Below are positions 23,628 to 32,329 of a DNA stretch of 38,914 nucleotides, in pieces. Both the position numbers and the translations under genes were made by a program. Under the pieces are notes generated by a model, which did no database searches, was not told the origin of the DNA, and saw only the letters and a list, made by a program, of their open reading frames with translations. Where the stretch lies: positions 1 to 38,914 of the forward strand of contig PEAO01000015.1 of the NCBI GenBank assembly GCA_002753615.1, in the 5' to 3' direction. How positions within the stretch are numbered: the first letter of the stretch is position 1; each line of letters starts with the position of its first letter. This stretch comes from Magnetococcales bacterium DCbin2 (lineage in GTDB: Bacteria; Pseudomonadota; Magnetococcia; Magnetococcales; UBA8363).

Positions 23628-26530
23628 AAGAGTTTCAACGGATCGCACAAAAAGAATTTTCACTGTTTTTCGCCTCCCCCGCAGCCATGCTGTTTTTGGG
23701 GGCGTTTCTCGCCATCACCCTGTTTGTCTTTTTCTGGGTGGAAACCTTTTTTGCCCGGAATATCGCCGATGTCCGGCCCCTGTTTTCCTGGATGCCGATT
23801 CTGATGATCTTTCTCGTCGCCGCCCTGACCATGCGCTCCTGGTCGGAAGAACGACGTTCCGGCTCCCTGGAAACCCTCCTCACCAGCCCCGTCAGCCCCC
23901 TCACCCTGGTGTTGGGAAAATTTGCCGCCGGCATGGCTTTGGTCGGGGTGGCCCTGGCGTTGACCCTTCCCCTCCCCATGACCGTTTCCATTCTTGGCCC
24001 CATGGATTGGGGTCCGGTCATCGGTGGTTATCTGGCAACTCTCTTTCTCGCCGCCGCCTACGTCAGTATTGGTCTGTTTACCAGTGCCCGCACCGATAAC
24101 CCTATCGTCGCCCTCATCCTCACCACCCTGGTGTGCAGCGCGTTTTACTTGGTGGGTTCTCCCACCCTGACCAACCTGTTCGACCATTCCATGGCCAATT
24201 TTCTCTCCCTCCTGGGGACCGGATCCCGCTTTGAATCCATCACCCGGGGTATCCTTGATTTCCGTGACCTCTATTATTATGCCGCCATCGTCGGCATCTT
24301 CCTCACCTTGAATCTTTATTCCCTGGAAAAATTGCGGTGGCAGGATAATCCCGATACCCCCATTCACAAACAACGGGGTCTGCTCACAGGGTTGGTGCTG
24401 GCCAATCTGGTGGTGGGCAACATCTGGCTGGCCCCCATCGGCTGGGGACGCATCGATATGACCCAGGGGGCGATTTATTCCCTCTCTCCCGCCACCGCCG
24501 CCTATCTGGAGCGGATTCGGGAGCCTTTGCTCATCCGGGGCTATTTTTCCGCCAAAACCCATCCGCTGTTGGCCCCTCTCGTCCCCAGGCTCAAGGATCT
24601 CCTGCAAGAATACGCCGTCGCCGGACATGATCAAATACGGGTAGAGTTTGTCGATCCCCAACAGGATACCGCCCTGGAAGAGGAGGCGGCCTCCCGCTTC
24701 GGCATCCGTCCGGTGCCGTTCCAAATGGCCAACCGCTATCAATCTTCGGTGGTCAACGCCTACTTCGATCTGGTCATCGCCTATGGCGACCAGTATGAAG
24801 TTTTGGGATATCGTGACCTGATCGAAATCAAGGCGGGGAGTGAACAGGATCTGGCGGTGGAACTGAAAAATCCCGAATATGCCATCACCGGGGCCATTCG
24901 TAAAACATTGACCGCCTATCAGGGGGGCGGCAACCCTTTTGAATCTTTTGATCGCGCCATCACGTTCAACGGCTATATGTCGGCGGATGATAAACTTCCC
25001 AAAAGTCTGGTCGATTTTAAGGGGGAATTAAAATCATTCCTGGATGAACTGGCCGTGAAGTCTCAGGGTCACCTCACCGTAAAATTTTCCGATCCCGAAG
25101 CCAATGGTGGTCAATTGGGGAGTGAACTGGAAAAACGGTTTGGTTTTGGACCGCAGATTGCCAGCCTGTTCGATCCCAAACCCTTTTGGTTCTACATGGT
25201 CCTGGAATCGGGTACCGACACCATCCAGGTTCCCCTTCCCCAGGAGTTGACCAAACCGGCGTTGAGCAAATCGGTCGAGGCGGCGATCAAACGCTTGGCT
25301 CCGGGCTTTTTAAAAACCGTCACCATGGTGCTTCCCGAACGCTCGTTCAATCCCGGAATGCCGGGCAAGGAGTATACCCGCGTTAAGGAGATTCTTGGGG
25401 GTAACGCCCGTATCAACGAAAACAATCTGATGACGGGCCAAGTTCCCGAAGAGACCGATCTTCTCATGGTCCTCGGCCCGAAGGAATTGAAAGAAGAGCA
25501 ACTTTTTGCCATCGACCAATTTCTGATGCAAGGGGGCAGCGTCGTGCTGGCCGCCTCCCCATATGATGTCACTGTGGGGCGAAGCTTGACCGCTACCAAG
25601 GTGGATACGGGTTTGAAAGATTGGTTGGCCCACATGGGGATCACCTTGGAGGAGACCATGGTATTGGATGCGCAGAATGATGCCCTGCCGATCCCCGTCC
25701 AACGCCAGTTGGGACCGATCACTGTCCAGGAAATTCGGATGCTGCCGTATGGATTTTTTGCCGACGTTCGGCAAGACGGCCTCAACCGGGAGATTCCCAT
25801 CACCTCCGGTCTCGGTCAATTGACCGTCAACTGGCCTTCCCCCATCACGGTGGATCCCCAGAAGAACAAAGAGCGCAAAGTGATCACACTCCTGACCTCT
25901 TCTGAAAAATCATGGGTATCGGACGATCTGGATGTCGTTCCCAATTATCAGGCATTCCCCGAACTTGGGTTTGCCACCGACGATCCCCCCAAACCCAGGG
26001 TATTGGCCACCCTGGTCGAAGGGCGGTTTGATTCTTTCTTCAAGGGGAAACCATCGCCTCTCCTGAAAGCGGAAAAAGAGGAGAAGGACAAGGATGCTCC
26101 CAAAGATTCGCCCCAGAATTCGCCTCAAAATTCGGAAGACCCGGCCAAAGCGGAATCCAAGAAAACCATCGCCGGGGTGATTGATCGCTCTGGAGAATCG
26201 GCCCGGATCATTCTCATTGCCAGTGAAGGGTTTTCCGAAGACAACATTTTAGATCTTGCCTCTCAGGGGATGGGGACGGTCTATTCCAAACCATTGGAGT
26301 TTCTACAAAATGCCGTTGACTGGTCGTTGGAGGATCGTGGTTTGTTGAGCATCCGTTCCCGGGGTCATTTCAGCAGGACTCTGGAGCAGATGGAGCAATC
26401 CCAGCGGATGGCTTTGGAGTATCTCCATTATGGCATTGCGGTTTTGGGGTTGATGTCGGTTTGGTTTTGGCGACGCCGGGCCAGACTCCAAGAACATGCC
26501 CGTTACCAGTCTATTTTGAGCGGAGGTTGA
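23624..26530 (+). CDS. Fused GldF-GldG-like ABC permease/auxiliary protein
   Basis: A 968-residue protein. Residues 1-240 form a six-TM ABC-2 permease (GldF-like), with the conserved EERRSGSLETLLTSPVS loop. A further TM (about 262-285) leads into a large extracytoplasmic GldG/ABC_transp_aux domain (about 290-900), containing IRGYFSAK near its start and LGPKELKEEQLFAIDQFLMQGGSVVL in the middle. A Glu/Lys/Pro-rich linker (about 820-850) and a C-terminal TM (about 935-952) follow. Bacteroidetes encode gldF and gldG separately; proteobacterial homologues are often fused, usually with a DUF4340 partner as here. Probably involved in envelope or exopolymer transport rather than gliding. Confidence 0.92.
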   Translation: MKEFQRIAQKEFSLFFASPAAMLFLGAFLAITLFVFFWVETFFARNIADVRPLFSWMPILMIFLVAALTMRSWSEERRSGSLETLLTSPVSPLTLVLGKFAAGMALVGVALALTLPLPMTVSILGPMDWGPVIGGYLATLFLAAAYVSIGLFTSARTDNPIVALILTTLVCSAFYLVGSPTLTNLFDHSMANFLSLLGTGSRFESITRGILDFRDLYYYAAIVGIFLTLNLYSLEKLRWQDNPDTPIHKQRGLLTGLVLANLVVGNIWLAPIGWGRIDMTQGAIYSLSPATAAYLERIREPLLIRGYFSAKTHPLLAPLVPRLKDLLQEYAVAGHDQIRVEFVDPQQDTALEEEAASRFGIRPVPFQMANRYQSSVVNAYFDLVIAYGDQYEVLGYRDLIEIKAGSEQDLAVELKNPEYAITGAIRKTLTAYQGGGNPFESFDRAITFNGYMSADDKLPKSLVDFKGELKSFLDELAVKSQGHLTVKFSDPEANGGQLGSELEKRFGFGPQIASLFDPKPFWFYMVLESGTDTIQVPLPQELTKPALSKSVEAAIKRLAPGFLKTVTMVLPERSFNPGMPGKEYTRVKEILGGNARINENNLMTGQVPEETDLLMVLGPKELKEEQLFAIDQFLMQGGSVVLAASPYDVTVGRSLTATKVDTGLKDWLAHMGITLEETMVLDAQNDALPIPVQRQLGPITVQEIRMLPYGFFADVRQDGLNREIPITSGLGQLTVNWPSPITVDPQKNKERKVITLLTSSEKSWVSDDLDVVPNYQAFPELGFATDDPPKPRVLATLVEGRFDSFFKGKPSPLLKAEKEEKDKDAPKDSPQNSPQNSEDPAKAESKKTIAGVIDRSGESARIILIASEGFSEDNILDLASQGMGTVYSKPLEFLQNAVDWSLEDRGLLSIRSRGHFSRTLEQMEQSQRMALEYLHYGIAVLGLMSVWFWRRRARLQEHARYQSILSGG

Positions 26531-26534
26531 ATCC

Positions 26535-27584
26535 ATGGAAAAGCACATCCGCATTTTGACCATTGTCCTGGCGATCCAAGTGATTTTGGCTTTGGTCCTG
26601 GTCTTTTTTGGTCCTGGTCTCAGCACCCAGGGACCCGATATTGGGTTGGTCGCCTTCAAGGGGGCCGACATCGATGGGGTCTCCATCGCTGGCGGCGCAG
26701 GGGAATCCATCACCCTGGCCAAGAAGGATGGCCATTGGATTCTCCCCGATCACAAGGGGTTTCCCGCCAACGGTCCCCAGGTGGATAGCTTATTGGAGGG
26801 TTTATCCCATTTGAAGCACGGATTGCCGGTTGCCACTACCGCCTCGGCGCAAACTCGGTTCAAGGTGGCGGAGAAAGAGTTTGAACGCAAAATTGTCCTC
26901 AGTCAGAATGGGACTTCCAAGGTGGTCCTTTATTTGGGAACCTCTCCTGGTTTGCGCCAGGTTCATGCGCGACTCGAAGGTTCGGAAGCGACGTTATCGG
27001 TAGCATTTGCCAATCATCAGGCACCGGTCAAGGTGGATGAGTGGATGGACAAATCCATTCTGGCCATTCCCCTGGAAGAGATTGCAACCATGACGTTTGC
27101 GGGGTTGACGGTGACACGTCAAGAGCCAGCCCCTCCAGCCGAAAAGAAGGATGTCAAACCGGAAGCGACCAACGCTCCCACCCCGCCAGCGGAGCAGGTC
27201 TCCTGGACGTTGCAACCGTTGGCTTCTGGGGAGACGGCCAATATGGAAGAATTGGCCAAACTGGCCCGCGCCGTTGCCCATTTAAGTGCCGACGGTTTGG
27301 AAGAAGCGGTCGGTGACAATGCCACCGCCATGGATAAGCCCCTTTTGGAACTCACCGTCAAACGGAAGAATGGGTCCGAGACGGTTTTTAAATTTGCCAA
27401 GGTTGAAAAAACAAACCTATCGCTTGTGAAATTTTCGGGGAGGGATGAGATTTTTCGGATTGCCAACGCCGTTGGCGACATGTTTTTAAAGAACGCCCGA
27501 AAGGAGAGTCTTATCGTTGCCCCCAAGAAAGTTGAGGCCCCCAAAGAGGAGGGCTTCAAGGCGGCACCCCTTCCTACCCCCTAA
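26535..27584 (+). CDS. DUF4340-domain protein of GldFG-like ABC operon
   Basis: A 349-residue protein with an N-terminal signal anchor (about 6-27) and a long extracytoplasmic region. The pattern LAKKDGHWILPDHKGFPANGPQVDSLLEGL, with its dominant W and P positions, is the DUF4340 signature. A Pro/Ala/Glu-rich linker (about 195-220) separates two halves. It starts four bp after the permease stop with GGAGG upstream and closes the operon. Its role is presumed to be a periplasmic accessory to the ABC complex. Confidence 0.88.
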   Translation: MEKHIRILTIVLAIQVILALVLVFFGPGLSTQGPDIGLVAFKGADIDGVSIAGGAGESITLAKKDGHWILPDHKGFPANGPQVDSLLEGLSHLKHGLPVATTASAQTRFKVAEKEFERKIVLSQNGTSKVVLYLGTSPGLRQVHARLEGSEATLSVAFANHQAPVKVDEWMDKSILAIPLEEIATMTFAGLTVTRQEPAPPAEKKDVKPEATNAPTPPAEQVSWTLQPLASGETANMEELAKLARAVAHLSADGLEEAVGDNATAMDKPLLELTVKRKNGSETVFKFAKVEKTNLSLVKFSGRDEIFRIANAVGDMFLKNARKESLIVAPKKVEAPKEEGFKAAPLPTP

Positions 27585-27604
27585 GAAATTATTGAAAGAA
27601 AAAA

Positions 27605-27636
27605 GGGGTCTGGGGGATTGCCCCCAGGGTTTTGAC
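27605..27636 (-). repeat. Palindromic repeat element, copy 2 (terminator-like)
   Basis: Reverse-complement copy of the element at 18-60, with core CTGGGGG-ATTG-CCCCCAG. It lies 20 bp after the DUF4340 stop and 160 bp from the S41 peptidase stop, between convergent genes. Stem plus flanking A/T runs suggest bidirectional termination. Confidence 0.75.
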
Positions 27637-27714
27637 TTTGAATTTAAATAAAGAGTTTCATTCTTCGTTTTTGATTTTGTTTTTGACCTTATTTAAATTC
27701 AAAAACGAAGAATG
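27637..27714. repeat. Two interleaved perfect inverted repeats
   Basis: Arm pair 1 is 27637-27651 with 27689-27703 (15 bp, perfect). Arm pair 2 is 27659-27672 with 27701-27714 (14 bp, perfect). Their order is left1-left2-right1-right2 and the right arms share three bases, so both stems cannot form fully at once; the transcript could switch between stems or form a pseudoknot-like fold. The whole lies between two flanking palindromic elements. Confidence 0.7.
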
Positions 27715-27730
27715 GAGCTTTTTTTTAAAA

Positions 27731-27770
27731 GTCAAAACCCTGGGGGGAATCCCCCCCACCCCCCTTTTCT
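27731..27770 (+). repeat. Palindromic repeat element, copy 3 (diverged)
   Basis: Same orientation as copy 1, with longer and less regular G and C runs. GTCAAAACCCTGGGGG (27731-27746) is the reverse complement of the end of copy 2, apart from one extra G in the run that follows. It precedes a T-rich tract and the S41 peptidase stop on the opposite strand. Confidence 0.65.
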
Positions 27771-27799
27771 TTTTTTAATTCATTGAATGTCAACACGCC

Positions 27800-29152
27800 C
27801 TAGATGCCTGACCTGTCATAAGGATTTGTTGGACTGAAAATTGATGGACGGTTCGGATATTTTCGGGTTGGCGAAACGGTTGTCGTCCTTGATCTCATAA
27901 TCGCAGAGATCACCTCTTTGGTGTCGAATAATTGCGGTGGCGGGATGTAAATATTGGGATCCTTTGCGGCTGATTTGCAGGTCGAACCATCCGCGCCGAA
28001 GAGTTTCAGATTTGAAAGCCTTAAATGCCCGCCGTTGGATAATGGGAAATCCTTTTGTGACAGACATTTACCGTATGTTTTAGCCCCTACGAGGAACGTG
28101 TTTCCTGCGGAATCGGCCATGGTTTGGGCGAACACTTCGCCGGCACTTGCGGTATGCGGACCGACCAGAATCGAGATGGGACGGTTGAGAATTTTTTTGC
28201 CAGGGATACTATAATAATATTGGCTATCGCCTGTTTTATCCAAGGTTTTTGCCATAAGTCTGTCCTGGGGAATGAAGAGAGAGGCTGTATCGAGGGCTTC
28301 GTGGTAATCCCCACCCAAACAATATCTGAGATCCAAAAACAGGTGGTGCGTCGTGTGGGTTATGGCCAATATGGCCGCTTCCAGTGCATCACGGGTTTGG
28401 TGGGATGTGAACTTCAGGATTCTGATATAGAACACCGGATGCTGAGGACTGATAACGACATGGTTGACTTCAACGGGTGCGGGAAAGAAGTCTCTTTGGT
28501 GCAACGGAAGAGTCATTTCTTGATTGGAAGCGGGATGAATGAATGAAAACTGGACGGACATGTTGTGAAGGAAGGCGTTATCAATCTGTGCGGCAACGTG
28601 ATCCACAGTGAAGTCAGAGATTTTTTTTCCCTGAATGGCACGCAAGAACTGGGCATCCTCCAAGCCATCGTGAAAGGCTGCCCCCCCTTTGGCGGGTACC
28701 ATGAGTATGTTGTTTTTCCATGGAAGCAGCAATGTTCCCATGGCGCGTGTGGTCTCTTTTTCTAGCAGAGGTGTGATGGATTTGGGCTGGGGTGGGATGT
28801 AGGAGGCGTAACGATCCAGCGATTGGAGGAAAAGATTCAGGTTTTCTATGGTGAGGGGGTCCTCTGTGAGGTGGGAAGGAAACCGTTGGAAGAAGCGTTG
28901 CGCAATGGATTCCCCCGCTGGGATCGTGATTAAATGGCGATCGATGCGTGTGATCAGTTCGAGGGAAGGAATATCCACATTTTGTGAACGGGGGCGTGGG
29001 GGTGTTTCCGAGAAGAAGGTCAGCCCCATGGGGGTTCCCATCGCAGGGGGGACGATCCCAAAAAACATCAAAAAGATGATCAAAAATAGGCCAAAGAGAA
29101 CCATGACCATGGGAATCCATGGGGGATGACCCCCATGGATTCCCGTCATCAT
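27800..29152 (-). CDS. S41-family (CtpA-like) peptidase, membrane-anchored
   Basis: A protein of about 450 residues with an N-terminal membrane anchor (about 16-36), a PDZ-like region (about 135-220) and a tail-specific protease domain. The catalytic Ser336 sits in HTASAGE and Lys362 in TYGKCLSQ, so the Ser/Lys dyad is intact. LFLDLRYCLGGDYHEA corresponds to the conserved 'D.R.N.GG' strand. It probably cleaves C-termini of envelope proteins. The start is uncertain: ATG 29152 lacks a clear Shine-Dalgarno, TTG 29170 is in frame, and a perfect hairpin occupies 29111-29144 inside the early coding region. It is the last gene of a four-gene minus-strand series after two lipoproteins. Confidence 0.85.
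   Translation of the reverse strand: MMTGIHGGHPPWIPMVMVLFGLFLIIFLMFFGIVPPAMGTPMGLTFFSETPPRPRSQNVDIPSLELITRIDRHLITIPAGESIAQRFFQRFPSHLTEDPLTIENLNLFLQSLDRYASYIPPQPKSITPLLEKETTRAMGTLLLPWKNNILMVPAKGGAAFHDGLEDAQFLRAIQGKKISDFTVDHVAAQIDNAFLHNMSVQFSFIHPASNQEMTLPLHQRDFFPAPVEVNHVVISPQHPVFYIRILKFTSHQTRDALEAAILAITHTTHHLFLDLRYCLGGDYHEALDTASLFIPQDRLMAKTLDKTGDSQYYYSIPGKKILNRPISILVGPHTASAGEVFAQTMADSAGNTFLVGAKTYGKCLSQKDFPLSNGGHLRLSNLKLFGADGSTCKSAAKDPNIYIPPPQLFDTKEVISAIMRSRTTTVSPTRKYPNRPSIFSPTNPYDRSGI
29111..29144. repeat. Perfect 15-bp inverted repeat in 5' end of S41 gene
   Basis: Arms 29111-29125 and 29130-29144 are perfectly complementary with a four-base spacer (ATGA on the plus strand). In the S41 mRNA this would form a strong hairpin just after the candidate start codons, and might affect translation or mRNA stability. 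The encoded peptide GGHPPWIP is unremarkable. Confidence 0.6.
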
Positions 29153-29214
29153 TGGACTTTGAACGTGCAATGGATTGCTCTATGACCCGTAAGACTTATC
29201 CAATGGTGCGATCT

Positions 29215-29781
29215 TTATTGGGTTGGATCACGAACGAAAAGGGATTCTCCGCGTTCGCGCAGGATGGCATATTCACGGCGTAGCTGATCAAGCTGTTTTT
29301 CCAATAATTGGATCGTTTCTGGATTTGTGGAACCGGCGTCGCTGTTTTGGAGGGCAGAGGTTTTGTCATTGATTTGTTGCCGCATGGAAGCCAGTTTTTT
29401 GGCCAGTTCCCCCTTTTCCGAGGCTTTGAGATGTTTTTGTTTTTCCATGTTTTGGATTTTTTTGCGCAAATCGGCAAGATTGTCGGAGGTCGTTTGAACC
29501 TGGTCTCTCAGATCTTGCAACATCTCTTCCTGGCTGTGGATGTTTGATTCATAGAGTGCATTTTCTTGGTGGAGCTGGTTTTCCTGTTGTTTTAGCATCT
29601 GAAGCCGATCACGGCGTTGTTGTTCACGAAGATCGTAATCTCCGCCACTTTCGCCTTGGAGTCCACCGAGCAGTCCCCCCTGTCGCGGGTCATTATAGGG
29701 GTTGGGTCCAGAGGCACATCCTGGCAACAGCATTGTGAGCAGACCCAAGAGCAAGAGCGGGATCGAGAGATTTTTTTTCAT
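29215..29781 (-). CDS. Coiled-coil lipoprotein
   Basis: A 188-residue protein with a signal peptide and lipobox LLPGC (Cys22), a short Gly-rich linker, then a long, highly charged coiled coil (about 50-180) dominated by Gln, Glu, Lys and Leu. The start at 29781 has AGGA eleven bases upstream. It lies 60 bp after the glycine-zipper lipoprotein gene and 62 bp before the S41 peptidase gene. It resembles a periplasmic tether or spacer; function unknown. Confidence 0.8.
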   Translation of the reverse strand: MKKNLSIPLLLLGLLTMLLPGCASGPNPYNDPRQGGLLGGLQGESGGDYDLREQQRRDRLQMLKQQENQLHQENALYESNIHSQEEMLQDLRDQVQTTSDNLADLRKKIQNMEKQKHLKASEKGELAKKLASMRQQINDKTSALQNSDAGSTNPETIQLLEKQLDQLRREYAILRERGESLFVRDPTQ

Positions 29782-29841
29782 AGGAAAATGGTCCTGGCTT
29801 GATGGATAACGGGGTGTGACAAAGAGTGCAAGGGCTGGGTA

Positions 29842-30525
29842 TCAACGCCACGCACTGGACATTTCCGCCAATTGCCGATCTTCCTGACCAATGGCATTGA
29901 TTGCGGTGCGCAATTGGGCCATTTCTTGTTGCATGAGGTCTAGTTTTTCACGAGAAACGGAAGCGTCGTGGATCTTTTCTTTTTTGTTCATGCCGGTTTT
30001 GTAGGCATAGACCTCTTTTTTGGCTTGAAGTTCGTCGTCCAAGGCGGCGATGGTCTTATTGAGGTTGTCACGTTGTTTGGTAATGCTGGCCAAGTGATTT
30101 TGGAGATCTTGTTGATTCAACTGCCCCTGTTTTCTTTGTCGTTGCAGGGTTGCGGATTCGGCTGCGATGCGCGCGACGGTTTGTTGGAGTTCTCCCTGAT
30201 AATTTTGGGCGAAAACGCGGTATTCGTTGGTTTGGGCAATTTGTTGATCTAGGTTTTCCTCTTTGGCGATGCGCTGTTGTTTCATTTGTGCGACTTGATC
30301 TCCGACGATACTCCCGGCCAACAAGCCGACGATACCGCCAATGAGTGCCCCTTTACCCCGATCATTATGAGACAATGCCGCCCCGGTTATCGCACCGATG
30401 ACGGCTCCCGCCCCTGCCCCTTGTGCCGTGGTTGCCGTTCGGTCACTCATTTGTGAACCGGTGGCACATCCAGAAAGGATCAATGAAAACACCATGCAAC
30501 TGACAAGCGTTTTGGATTGAGACAT
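29842..30525 (-). CDS. Glycine-zipper lipoprotein with coiled coil
   Basis: A 227-residue protein with lipobox LSGC (Cys20). Residues about 36-78 form a glycine zipper (GAGAGAVIGAITGAALS...GALIGGIVGLLAGSIVG), typical of SlyB-like/YMGG outer-membrane lipoproteins. A charged coiled coil follows to the C-terminus. CGGAG precedes the ATG at 30525. The gene starts 22 bp after the kinase-like gene, so the two are likely co-transcribed; both end in coiled-coil regions predicted to face the periplasm. Confidence 0.85.
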   Translation of the reverse strand: MSQSKTLVSCMVFSLILSGCATGSQMSDRTATTAQGAGAGAVIGAITGAALSHNDRGKGALIGGIVGLLAGSIVGDQVAQMKQQRIAKEENLDQQIAQTNEYRVFAQNYQGELQQTVARIAAESATLQRQRKQGQLNQQDLQNHLASITKQRDNLNKTIAALDDELQAKKEVYAYKTGMNKKEKIHDASVSREKLDLMQQEMAQLRTAINAIGQEDRQLAEMSSAWR

Positions 30526-30547
30526 GCGTTTGACTCCGTTGTGAACG

Positions 30548-32050
30548 TTATGGATAGGTCGCTAGTACTGATTTAAAATTATCGATAATGCTTGATTCCC
30601 AAGAGTTGGATTGTAGCGTGTCGCAGTGTTGTACATGGGTTTCCAGGAGTTTGATCCTCAAGGATACTTTTGGATCACCTCCCTCTTTCTCCAAGTAATC
30701 TTGGTTGGCTTGAGTCACATCTCCGGGTGAGAAAGCGCATAAATATTCTATCCCATTTTTATAGGCGACCAAAAATTGGTCGAGCCTCTCTTTTTCTTTT
30801 TGTAATAGTTCTTCATCTTCTTTGATGTTTATATTATATCTTGTTGATATAGCAGCCAAATCAATACTATTTTTTAGTCTTTTAGCTGCGGTATTTACCC
30901 GGAGTACGGCTTCGCCAACATCTTTTGATGATTTTAATGTCGCGGAAATGGTATTGCGAATTTTTGTCTGTAGATTGATATATTGTTGTTCGGAGTATCT
31001 TCTTTCGAGGAAGATAGCCCCCAATAACATGAGAAATGCCAAAGCCAGCATGAAGCGGTTTCGCCGTAGGAATGTGAGGGGTTTATCGATGGGTTCCACT
31101 GGGAACGGGGGTGGTTCTGGTGGGTTGGGCAGGGCTTTTTTGGGACGGCGTATGGGTAAATTGTGGAGGGTTTGGGTGAACGCTTCGACCCATTCCTGGG
31201 GGGTAGGGCATTGGGTGGGGTTGTGGGTGCCCAGGACCATGAGGCGATCAAACAAACTGATTAATTCAGGAGACAGTGCGTCATAGAGGGGGGCATTTCT
31301 GGGTGGTCGGACGAGGCTGCGATTACGGCGATGGTAGGGGGTCAAACCGTTCATGGTGCGATGATCCAGGGTATTGACGTGGCCTTTGCCGCGCCATTGT
31401 CCCTGGAAAGGGTGATGGCCCTGCATGAGCAGTTTGAAAAGGGTGATCCCCAGGCTGAAAGCGTCCCATGTTTGTAGCTTACGATATTTTTTATCGGAAG
31501 GGAGAGAGGCCCAAAGGCTAGCGGCGTCACTTTCCCGGTCTGACAGATTGTCCACCCCAAGCCAGACCAACTGTCCTTTTGAGGATAACATGAGGTTATC
31601 TTCGATGATTTCGTGCGAAAATATTTCTTTATGGTGTAAATCGACCATGGCCTGGGCCAAGTGTAAACCGGCCTCGTGACAGGAACGCCAATGGTTATCT
31701 TGTTTTGATTTGAGTAGTTTGGAACCAGAGTGGTGGAGGCTTGAGAGTGGGACCAGGCTATAGAATGCCGCCATGGTAAAACCGCAAAAACGTTTTTGTT
31801 CATCGTAAAGGAGGGCTTTGGGCCAGGAAAATTCAAATGTTGTTTCGGAGTGGTCCCGTTCTTCGTTTCCCAGTTCCAGGAAACGTTTGCATTGATTTTC
31901 AATGGCCGCACAATCTTCAAAGATGACTTTGGCGATCACATCGCCACGGGAGGCGATCTTATAGATCCCCTTTTTGGAGCCATGTTCAATGGGGTCGTCA
32001 TCAAAAATAAATATTGGATATCCATTCTGGTCGTATCGTTCTATCGACAT
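30548..32050 (-). CDS. Transmembrane protein-kinase-like protein, probable pseudokinase
   Basis: A 500-residue protein with a kinase fold (about 20-290), Pro-rich juxtamembrane linker, one TM (about 332-348) and a coiled-coil C-terminal region. The beta3 lysine is kept (Lys41 in IAKVI), as is subdomain IX WDAFSLGITLFKLL (Asp196) and GHHPF, as in YegI-like kinases. The catalytic loop is SHEIIEDN (145-152): aligned on Asn152, the catalytic Asp is Glu147 and the Lys is Ile149. The DFG equivalent reads LGVDN (164-168). I therefore call it a probable pseudokinase. The start is ATG 32050 with GAGGG eight bases upstream; TTG 32065 overlaps that site. It leads the lipoprotein/S41 series and is divergent from the 838-residue gene. 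Confidence 0.75.
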   Translation of the reverse strand: MSIERYDQNGYPIFIFDDDPIEHGSKKGIYKIASRGDVIAKVIFEDCAAIENQCKRFLELGNEERDHSETTFEFSWPKALLYDEQKRFCGFTMAAFYSLVPLSSLHHSGSKLLKSKQDNHWRSCHEAGLHLAQAMVDLHHKEIFSHEIIEDNLMLSSKGQLVWLGVDNLSDRESDAASLWASLPSDKKYRKLQTWDAFSLGITLFKLLMQGHHPFQGQWRGKGHVNTLDHRTMNGLTPYHRRNRSLVRPPRNAPLYDALSPELISLFDRLMVLGTHNPTQCPTPQEWVEAFTQTLHNLPIRRPKKALPNPPEPPPFPVEPIDKPLTFLRRNRFMLALAFLMLLGAIFLERRYSEQQYINLQTKIRNTISATLKSSKDVGEAVLRVNTAAKRLKNSIDLAAISTRYNINIKEDEELLQKEKERLDQFLVAYKNGIEYLCAFSPGDVTQANQDYLEKEGGDPKVSLRIKLLETHVQHCDTLQSNSWESSIIDNFKSVLATYP

Positions 32051-32119
32051 GGTGGAAACCCTCAAAGTTGGTAGCGGATGAATGAAGGAGAGATGATTGT
32101 TACGATCATCATGGAGTCG

Positions 32120-32148
32120 TTGACAAAAAAATATGGCGCGTTCAAAAT
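32120..32148 (+). promoter_or_regulatory. Candidate promoter for 838/801-residue gene pair
   Basis: TTGACA (32120-32125) is an exact -35. A 17-bp spacer leads to CAAAAT (32143-32148), four of six for -10. It lies in the 279-bp divergent region between the pseudokinase and the degenerate-NTPase gene and would give a leader of about 180 nt. Confidence 0.35.
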
Positions 32149-32329
32149 AGACAAAATAGTCTTATAAAATGTCAAAAGTCAGAATATATTTACCAATCTG
32201 ATTCCTAGGTTCACCTTGTAAAGATACGTTTTTGCATCATTGATCCATGATTTGCAAGGATTTGTCAGGTGTGGAGTGATAAAAACGGATGGTGATCATT
32301 TTTTCGATCAACAATTGTGACAGGATTGG

